Below, one piece after another: positions 55,867 through 64,000 of a stretch of DNA of 64,000 nucleotides (positions within the stretch are counted from its first letter, which is position 1; every line of letters starts with the position of its first letter). The translations under genes and the position numbers were made by a program. The stretch is from Dactylonectria macrodidyma (lineage: Eukaryota; Ascomycota; Sordariomycetes; Hypocreales; Nectriaceae): the NCBI GenBank assembly GCA_020744425.1, contig JAGMUV010000003.1:3472001-3536000 (forward strand). Reading direction: 5' to 3'. Below the pieces are notes generated by a model. It saw only the letters and a list, made by a program, of their open reading frames with translations, had not been told where the DNA came from and ran no database searches.

Positions 55867-57036
55867 ATGACTGCTTCAGACATCAAGACCATCGTTGTCC
55901 TCGGCGCTGGTCCCGCCGCCATCCCCGTGGTCCGCCAGACCATGGTCAACACCGTCCTAAAACGCGATAATCTCAAGATCGTCCTCGTCAGCCCCAATGC
56001 CAACTTTCACTGGCCGGTCGCCACGCCTCGAGCCGTCGTCCCCGGCCAACTCCCTGACGAAAAGATCATGATTCCTCTCGCCCCCACCTTCGCTGAATAC
56101 CCTCCTAGCAAGTTCGAGTTTGTTTTGGGTAAGGCCTCTTCTCTCGACCCAGCCTCCAACACCGTTGCCGTCGAGCTCGATGCTGGCGGCTCTCGCGAGA
56201 TCAACTACCACACCCTCGTCATCGCTACTGGTGCTCGTGCCCGCGATGACATGCCCTGGAAGGCCGTCGGAAATGCCGAGCAGACCAAGCAGAAGATTCA
56301 CACCCTGCAGGAGCAGATCAAGAACGCCAAGACCATCGTCATTGCCGGCGGTGGCATGACTGGTGTCGAGACGGCTGGAGAGCTTGGCTTCGAGTACAAG
56401 GGTAAGAAGGAGGTTGTTCTTGTCTACAACGAGGATCTGCCCCTGTCCGCTCCCGCCTCCCAAGCCGTCCGCAAGCAGACCAAGGCGGAGCTTGAGAAAC
56501 TCAAGGTGAAGCTCATCCCCAACTCAACCGTCACCAACGTCACCGTCCAGGGCAATGACACCATTCTCGAGCTGCGCGCCTCAGACGGAACCACCAAGAG
56601 CATCACGGCGCAGGCCTACCTCCCCGCCATCGGCGTCATCCCCAACACCGAGTTCGTACCCCAGGCCTTGCTGGACTCGAAGCAGTTTGTCAAGCAGACG
56701 ACCTACCTCCAGGTCGAAGGACACAAGAACATCTTCGTCATCGGTGACGCCGGCAGCCTCGAGACGACTACTCTGGCACACGCCGAAGCGCAGTCCCGGC
56801 ATGTGATCAAGGCCCTGCCGCTGTATCTCGACGGGGCTGCTCTGCCCGAGTATCAGATTGCCGACAAGACCATGTTCGCCGTCACGCTGGGTCGTAGCCG
56901 TGGAACGGGCCAGATGGGCTCATTCAAGCTCTTCAGCTTCCTCGTATGGTTCGCCAAGGGGCGATACCTTGGCACCGACTATGCCCACCTCTGGGCCGCC
57001 GGCAAGAAAACCATGATGACGACGTTTGAGAAATAA
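55867..57036 (+). CDS. AIF/AMID-like FAD-dependent NAD(P)H oxidoreductase
   Basis: Pyridine nucleotide-disulphide oxidoreductase-fold flavoprotein related to AMID/AIFM2 (FSP1), oxidising NAD(P)H with quinone-type acceptors in relatives. Intronless, 389 residues. FAD-binding Rossmann motif VVLGAGPAAIPVV near the N-terminus (GxGxxA rather than GxGxxG); ATGARAR at about 115-121; NAD(P)H motif IVIAGGGMTGVETAGEL at about 155-171; FAD-contact motif FVIGDAG near 290. Redox-active Cys pairs are absent, as in the AIF group. The C-terminal region LFSFLVWFAKGRYLGTDYA is hydrophobic and could attach to a membrane. There is no mitochondrial presequence. Strong codon bias toward C-ending codons suggests good expression. 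Confidence 0.93.
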   Translation: MTASDIKTIVVLGAGPAAIPVVRQTMVNTVLKRDNLKIVLVSPNANFHWPVATPRAVVPGQLPDEKIMIPLAPTFAEYPPSKFEFVLGKASSLDPASNTVAVELDAGGSREINYHTLVIATGARARDDMPWKAVGNAEQTKQKIHTLQEQIKNAKTIVIAGGGMTGVETAGELGFEYKGKKEVVLVYNEDLPLSAPASQAVRKQTKAELEKLKVKLIPNSTVTNVTVQGNDTILELRASDGTTKSITAQAYLPAIGVIPNTEFVPQALLDSKQFVKQTTYLQVEGHKNIFVIGDAGSLETTTLAHAEAQSRHVIKALPLYLDGAALPEYQIADKTMFAVTLGRSRGTGQMGSFKLFSFLVWFAKGRYLGTDYAHLWAAGKKTMMTTFEK

Positions 57037-58591
57037 GCAGCGAAAAAAGGAGTGTGTCTTTCGCGTGTTTGATTTTTTGGTAGCGTGGCGGGTTCGTTCG
57101 TCGCCTTGCGGAATGATTCATGGGGTGGATAGATATCTGATACCAGGAACTGGCTCCACTTTTTTTGTTAGTTTCTTTATTGTTCATACTATATCTAGGC
57201 GATGGATTAATTAACCAGCGTTATTGTCAAACTGAACTTGACTACCTAACCGTGGACATTCATCGTATGCTCCTAGACTTGATATCACTTCTCATCCCAT
57301 CCCCGCTAACTCCTCTGACAGCGCATTCCTCATCCATTCTCCCTTTGCTCTCCCGATACTGGGACATTATTCTTGACACGAAAGAGCCATATCGATTTCT
57401 CCAAGGCCTTACCCTAACACATAGCCCAGAAATTAAATACCAACCCAGGCGTGGTTCGATGATACAGCGTCACCAAGTTGAAAAGCTATGACGCGCTTGG
57501 GCGAGGCTGGAGATGCTCTAGAAAGGGCCCGGTCGTTCCCAAGGCATCAAACCCGGATGTGAAGTGCCACGATGACAAAACGTTCACAAGTAGGGACCGG
57601 GAGGAGCCGGTGGGATTCTGAAAACTGCTGCACCTGATGTGGGGAGTATTATATGCAGTTCTCGGCTTCGTGTGCTTTAGGTGCAAGAAATTGAAGTATT
57701 CTTGAGAGATCATCATCTTCGCCCCTGTGCAGGTATGTCGTCTAACATCATTCGTGTGTTATCTGGGCGTGGCCAAGCCATCTAACCCCACCCATCACCT
57801 AACTATTGGCAGCATTTCCATTTCAAGGGGCTGGAAATATCCCTACTGCTACCCCCGTGGCCATCATGTGTTGGATTCAGTCGCAAAAGCGAAAGAACAG
57901 CAAGGAAGAAAGCCTGTAAAGAGTAGAATAGGAAGAAATTACGATTGCCTACGCGACAGTTTCACTTGAAATATCGAATCGGCCACCCGCAAGAGGCATT
58001 CATTTGGTGTCATTTTGCTTCTAGCAGCTCTGCTGCCTAGCTACGTACCTCAAGTTGGAAGGAAGTTTACATCACCTGTGTGCTCGAAGTCCCTTCCTTA
58101 CCTACCTACTTATTTACCTAAGCAGGTACGCGGCTTGCTGACTGCCTCCTTTGCAGCTGCCACTTTGCCGGCAGCTGCCACTTTCCCGAATTATTACTCA
58201 CAACATAAAACCCGGGGAGACCTTCTCAAATAGCTGCGATGCCAAATTCAAATGGGAAGTGCATAGGTTGCTGCAGTCCCTTAACATGGCTTCGACAAGC
58301 TTGCGACGATTAGTAGGCCAGTTTTGAGATCTGGTCTGCGGGTTGTGGGAGCAACATTTCGCAATTGGCAAGAGCATGCTGGAACTGGAATCATGTGCCT
58401 ACCTGGAAGCTTCCTGCCTCATCGGTACTTTTGATCCTCGTGAGTCCTGACCTACGTCACAGAGTCTGCGATTTCTGTCGTGAGGGCAGGAGCAGACGCC
58501 CCACACACTGGGTATAAAATCTCGATCACTGCCGACTTTCTCCCCCCCTTTCTCTTCTCTTCTTCCATAGTGCAGGGGGCGATCTCCCTAC

Positions 58592-58609
58592 GGGGGGGGG
58601 GGGGGGGGG
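58592..58609 (+). repeat. Poly(G)18 homopolymer
   Basis: Eighteen uninterrupted G lie between CCCTAC and CTGAAC. It can form G-quadruplex or slipped structures and may also be length-uncertain in the assembly. Confidence 0.9.
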
Positions 58610-58950
58610 CTGAACTTTTTGTTCTCGTCTCGCGCTTGACGCGGCTTGCCGTTTCAAGGGGTCTTCCTTCGCTGCGGTGTATTCCGGGCTGGGTCTGATC
58701 CTTGGTAGTAGTTTTGTACCCAAAGGGATGCTCCTGGTATTACACTGCCTCCAGGTAGCGTCCCGACCACTTTTTTCATTGTGTTCTCAGTCTTGTACTG
58801 CGTCATGTAGAAGAAACTCACCTAGCATCGATCTATGAGATGATCCCGCGTGAATTAGTTGGAACTTGGCGTTTTGGCATGGAGTTTGCCTGGCAGCACA
58901 GCAGCCAGGACGAGTCGCCTTGATCCTGGCAAGGGGCTTAAAGAATCCGG

Positions 58951-58970
58951 ATACTCATGGTCATGAGTAT
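58951..58970. repeat. 9-bp inverted repeat ATACTCATG / CATGAGTAT
   Basis: Perfect 9-bp arms are separated by GT in intergenic DNA, a palindrome-like site with no known factor identified. Confidence 0.85.
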
Positions 58971-61111
58971 ATTCGAGTAGCCGTAGGTTGAAACTTGAAT
59001 GCGTTGCGAACATTCTACCTGGCGTCTGATCTTCTTGTCCCGTTATTGAGTCGGGAGAGTGCATGCTGCATTGCGATGCTGTTCCATCGCCTAACGATAC
59101 CTCATTGCATCGGCTTGTCTGTGCCTGAGAGGACATCATGCAGGTAACTTGTCCACCAGGGAATGTTGAATGCTGCCTTTGCGGATGAGCTGTGTTTCTG
59201 TCACGTTTGGCAAAGCATTTCTACGGATCGTCAGCACTACTCATGCAATACTTCTCCGTGAAAATTTGGTTAGTGATCTCGAAACTGCAATTCTGCCCCT
59301 AAGGAATGAGTCTCTGCCTACGCCAACTTTTTGTCACGCATTGTCGGTCTTGTCAAGCTTCATCTCTCTACCTACATGCCTAAGCAAGGGAAGAAGATGA
59401 GCTAGGCATATCATGTCGCACTGGGTTGCGCCAAGAGGGACGCTCAGTCTTTGAACTGTGTCTGAAAGGTAAGAAATCTATCGGTCTGACGCATAACTCT
59501 CCCTTGGCAGCTTGGTGGGGACAACTTCACAGGGACGAAATTGACGGATTACAATTAGACTGAAGCTCTCGGTCAAGTTCACCGACTCTTCAAAGCGCGG
59601 TTCGATTGGCGGTGTCTAGCAGAGGCAACCCTAGTTGCGGTAATACCTATCCCCTTATCCCTTAGACGGATTCTAGCCCCTTGGCGCAGACTGATGAAGT
59701 TGCCAGTCGCCGAAACTGTAGAGGGTCGGGTAGTCGAAGCTTTAGAAGCAGCAAGATTGAGCGCTAGAGCGAATCGAAGGATTGAGGCAGTAGAGGGTTG
59801 CAAGGACCATCTAGACAGCTTGCTACCACAGAGGAGTTGGTCGATCGTCCGGGCACGTTGTGGGCCATTTAGAGGGAACAAATCAGACATGTGAGGGACG
59901 AAGCAGAGAATGGGCCCCAAATACCTGGAGATCAACGGTTGGCGGGCCTAAAGTCGTCAAGCGGGCACTACAATGTCGACCGTTAATCTCCATTCCTTGA
60001 GCCATGACTTGTGGTTCTAAGGTAGCTGCTGAAGCGGATACGGCCTTTGCACTACGCTACCAGCTCGTGAAAAGGAGAAGAAGAAAAAACAGAAGAATTG
60101 CTTCCCATTGTGGTTTCACCCAACGACTCGTCGCATGGTCGACAGTGACGCCGATTATGGACTGCCGTGTTAGGCTGGAATGGATGAACTGGGGGCCTGC
60201 CGTTAGAACAGCACGTAGAAGCTCGTCGACTTCGAAATGTGAGAATAAGAAGGACCGAAAATAAAGCAAAAAAATTACAGTGCAAGGCGTCTCGACCGTT
60301 CGGCCAAACAGTGTGTACGAAGACAAACACGCTGAGACAACATAGATTATATACCTATCAAACTGGAATTCTGGCTCAGGCTTTGTCACTGCCGACTCAG
60401 CTCCGAAGCCGATCAGTTCCCGAATTTGCGCCCCCTCTTTCAACGAGAAACACGTGAGCATGATGCCTTTCCTGAAGGGACATTTCTGAATGGAAGAAAT
60501 CATTCTAATCTACCCCATTTGTTGATCCGCCTTTGTGTAATCTGAAGTACTGGTAGCAATTCATAGTATCTCTCCATGACACTGTCGAGCTTCCCCAATC
60601 CCCACTAAGTATGCACAGGTCCACATCTCCGCTGTGCGGAATAGCGGAATGTAACCGCTCCGCATTAGAGATTCACCATCGAGTCCACCACCCAAGTTCA
60701 TCCCTAATAGTGCAAGACGCATCTCTTCTGCCTCAAGGTGAGGTACAAACTTCAAGTGACCCGGGCAAAACCAAGCTTCCTTCACCGCAAAATCTTGCAA
60801 TCGAAAGTCGTGGTTCGCGCGATCAAAGTTTTCGGCTTCCGGGGTTTCTCATTGGCGTGGACGAATCATTAGGTCTCCCTTGCCTTCAATTATTCATGGC
60901 CTGAGCTCTCAGGGTCTCTCCTGCCCGAGTCTTTGCGCGACAACGACGACACCATCGAGTCGCCTTTGTCCCCTCCGACTACCTCCTCCTCCATCTTTAC
61001 TACCATCTACGCTTACGACTTTGACACCATCGACGCTTACGAGTCTTCCATATCAGCAATTCCAACTGGCACGACGCATCTTACCATCACGAATTGCCTT
61101 CGCTCCTAGCC

Positions 61112-64000
61112 ATGGAGGGACAAGCCGTCGCCGGCGGCGCATTGCGCGCAGCCCTCAACTACTGGGCCGAGTTTGTCGCCCGTTGCATCGCCCAGCGTCT
61201 CGAGACGGATCGCTTCGAGGCCTATGTCAAACTCGTCCACCCAAAGCATCCCTTGCCGCCCTCTGCCATCGCCGACTTCTTCCTCCGACCTCAGCCTTCC
61301 AATCGCGACAGCCTAGACCCGCGCATTCCCCCTTACCTACAAGTCCTCACCCAGCTGGGCTACGTCGATACGCCCTCAATCCTCAGAGCGCTCTTTAAAT
61401 ACTCGTCCTCTCACGCGCAAGCTAAGTCGTTGCCGCAGGAGCCACAGGACCAAGCACAAACGGACGGCTCCGATGAACAGAACGACAAAGATAAGGCCTC
61501 AAAGGCGCCAATTACTCGATGGGAAAGCTCGTACTGGGCTGAGGAGGTTATATTCTACAGTCTCACCAAGTTGGTTGTTCAAGGCAAGGCGATCCCAGAC
61601 TCGCGCACCGCCTTAGACGTCGGAAGGGTCATCTCCAAGTGGATGGCCTTATTTACGTCCGCATCTACCGCGTTTGCCGCCGATGTCATGGAGCACTTGC
61701 AAACATCTAAAGCCAGAGAAGATATGGAGTCTGCGCGCGCCGCCCTTGTAGCTTTGCTTATGAGGCTCTGCGAAAACGAGGTTCTTGTAAAAGCCGTTGG
61801 TAAACCATTTGCTAAAGGTAACACTAAAGTCGTTCTCTTTCGTGTCCCATGGAAAATGCTGATCACGCCTCATGGCCCTAGACATTCGAAAAGAGCTCTC
61901 TACAAGTTTAGCCAGCTTCGTGCCAACCCTGCAGCCTGTCCCTGAAATCACAGAGAAGCTGGAACTCTTCCGAACTGAGACCCTTGCCAACCTTGAGCCT
62001 GGAGACAAGAAGAAGCCAGCATCCAACACCGCAATGGACGACCTCCTTGAGTCCACAGTAGGCCTGGATAATTTCGTGGTGGCCGAAATCCCCATCGCCA
62101 ATACTCGGGCAGGACTGTACATCTACCTGAATGCTTGTGTGAGCAAAAACCAAATCCTCCGATTACTCCTAGCCTACTGACACGCCTATAGCTCACGGCA
62201 CGGCCTTTGATAGACGACCATGCGCTTTTCTCATATATGAACAATAGATGCCCGGTATGTGTGCTTTAATTTTGATTGGGGCCCGTCTAATAGTGCATAT
62301 AGGGAGACGTCCAATCAAGTGCCATTGAACTAATTATAGCCTCTTTTGACATTTTGGCCAATGCCGTATTCCGCAATGAGGGACAAAAGGATGCTCATCT
62401 GCTTCGATCATACCTGATCAACAAAGTCCCGCTGCTCTTGTGCCAACTTTGCCCTCCTGAATATTCCGGCGCGTCGGCCGAATTCTGTATCACCCAAGCC
62501 CTGAGCCACGTGGACACCAGCATCTTTCCAACAGCTTCATTGATGTTTGATGAGTCTCGAAATAACAACCCCTACACTGAGAGTGTCAGAGAGGAGTTTT
62601 GTGCTGCTTGCGTTCTTCATGGGCTGGTGCAGCGGGAGCATGTGGAACGGATCCTTGGAGAGATGTCTATGTCCTACGAACCGTCCCTCGAGAAGTATTC
62701 GAAGGAGAAGCTAGTACAAAATTGTCTGCCTGATACTGACAAGATCCAGGGACTGGTTCGTGAGCTCGATAAGATGGATGGTAATGTTGGCGCAGTGTGC
62801 CAGGCTCTCGTTGAGGTAAGTTTGGGGTTTGAGTCGTGGGTTTCTGGACACGAAGCTAAAACATAAAGATTCTGCGTCAATTGTGTATCAACAAGGAGAC
62901 CATGTCTCTCAAAATTATTTGCGGACAATTGGCTCAGAAGCCGCAGTCTCTAGATGTAATTTTGCTATTCGAGAAGTTGCCAACGATCCTGGAACCCCTC
63001 TGCACGCTCCTAGACAACTGGTCTGACGAAGAGGACCAAGGCGAGTACCAGCCGGTATACGAAGAGTTTGGGTCCATTCTTCTCCTAGTAATGGCTTTTA
63101 CATATCGCTATGACTTGTCGCCGGCAGACATTGGAATACAGTCTCCAGACTCAGGCGTGTCCAAGATTTTGAATCGAGCGCACGTCGACCGACGAAACGA
63201 GGAGTTGACGGAGCAGGAGAATGTGCACATGAATGGATGGATTCTCGGCCTCTTTGACACGGAAGGCGGTGGTCTTAGTGATGAGTTGATGTCGTCTTGC
63301 CCGCCACAGGACTTCTACCTCCTGGTGGCGACCCTGTTCCAAAGCATGGTGGTGGCCTACACATACGGCCATCTTAACGACGAAAGTCTCAAGGGAGGCA
63401 TTGAGTGTGAGTCTTCGATTGTTTGATTGTGGACAGCCTTTGCTAATGTGGAAGCAGACTTGGTGGATACCTTCTTGTTGCCATCCCTGGTGCCGGCCAT
63501 CCGGTTCTTGGGAAAGTACCTCTGGATCGACCAAAAGGAACAAAAGTCGATCATCAAGATCCTTCAATTGATTCTCCTGCCCAGCTCCATCTCGGGCGAA
63601 GCTAGTACAATGCTATCATCCGTCAAGAACCTCATTGCCAAGCCGCTGGAGCACGCCCTTCGCGTGTATCAGCGTCGGGACCCGAGGAACGAAGACATTG
63701 AACCTCTTTTAAGAGCACTTAGGGACAGCATACCGCTGTCGCGGCGAACAGGTGGTGCAGACCATAACGAACTGCAGTCCTGGAGCACGACCCTCCCCAA
63801 TGCCATGTCCAGTGCGATCAGGCACACCATGTCGAATCTCACGCAGTGGAGTTTGCATCCAGAGTTGAACATGCCCACCTCCTACACTCATCGGCAAGTC
63901 ATAGCTGCTTTGAACTACATGGGCCCGAAGAGGCTCCTCCATTCGATTTTGGAGGAGCTGAGGCAGCAGGGTGAGACTAGCAGTGTCAGCTTTGTGTACG
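61112..64000 (+). CDS. MED5: Mediator complex subunit Med5/Nut1, 3' end beyond window
   Basis: Tail-module subunit of the RNA polymerase II Mediator in fungi. Exons read here: 61112-61817, 61882-62138, 62192-62254, 62303-62815, 62869-63406 and 63458 to the edge, all in frame (about 873 residues so far; the family usually has about 1000). The start ATG is in GCCATGG. Family-like sequence: WAEFVARCIAQRLETDRFEAYVKL, FFLRP, SLDPRIPPYLQVLTQLGYVDTPSILRALFKYSS near the N-terminus, then helical-repeat segments (SSAIELIIASFDILANAVF, ILRQLCINKETMSLKIICGQLAQKPQSLDVIL, TFLLPSLVPAIRFLGKYLW, YTHRQVIAALNYMGPKRLLHSILEELRQQG). The protein is alpha-helical throughout with no catalytic motif. Recognition rests on the N-terminal block and overall layout. 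Confidence 0.87.

Larger units (their letters stand above)
57037..61111. other. 4 kb region without supportable gene
   Basis: Features: a G18 homopolymer (58592-58609), a 20-bp inverted repeat (58951-58970), a direct repeat GCAGCTGCCACTT (two copies near 58155-58183), TACCTACCTACTT motifs near 58100, and several domain-free ORFs (for example 59935-59579 minus and 60800-60561 minus). The last 200 nt before MED5 are CT-rich leader. Confidence 0.45.

Noticed and set aside
59579..59935. 118-codon minus-strand ORF that might be a transposon remnant
   Set aside because: No reverse transcriptase, integrase or transposase motif, no flanking repeats seen; insufficient to call.

Overview
The window is nuclear DNA of a filamentous ascomycete, most likely a Sordariomycete. 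The genes are split by short introns (about 50-250 nt) with GTRNGY donors and YAG acceptors. Coding DNA is GC-rich. The gene set is typical eukaryotic housekeeping: RNA polymerase II regulators, splicing and ribosome-biogenesis factors, mitochondrial proteins and signalling subunits. I see no bacterial, viral or intact transposon genes. Genus cannot be fixed from the sequence alone.

Layout. At the left edge is a Bur1/Sgv1-type CDK (5' end not resolved), convergent with a small multi-pass membrane protein. Next come the AMPK/Snf1 beta subunit, Kae1 (tRNA t6A synthesis), Epl1 (NuA4 acetyltransferase) and calcineurin B (13.0-13.8 kb). An 8.2 kb stretch without a supportable gene follows, lying between two convergent 3' ends. 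After it is a Q/G/A-rich conserved fungal protein of unknown role (22.0-23.3 kb, minus strand), whose upstream side is another 6.8 kb without a supportable gene. At 30-34.7 kb a divergent pair, mitochondrial ribosomal protein uS9m and translation factor eEF1B-gamma, is followed by a NIF/FCP1-like HAD protein. A further 4.8 kb gap ends at a 66-codon gene whose stop codon merges into a genomic run of 30 A.

From 40.9 to 53.9 kb is a dense block of eight genes, several in head-to-head pairs: YJU2 (splicing), KIN17 (DNA/RNA-binding), SPT4 (elongation), POP8 (RNase P/MRP), PPT1 (PP5 phosphatase), ESS2 (splicing-associated), COQ8 (coenzyme Q) and RRP36 (rRNA processing). An AIF/AMID-like flavoprotein lies at 55.9-57.0 kb, and Mediator subunit Med5/Nut1 runs off the right edge.

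The strongest non-coding find is a box C/D snoRNA inside the second intron of the eEF1B-gamma gene. Box C, a guide adjacent to box D', box D and a short terminal stem are all readable. The 13-nt guide is complementary to the invariant ACAGGGATAACTG segment of the large-subunit rRNA peptidyl-transferase centre and predicts 2'-O-methylation at the position equivalent to yeast G2815. That is the target of yeast snR38, which is itself encoded in the intron of TEF4, the yeast eEF1B-gamma gene, so both guide and host appear conserved.
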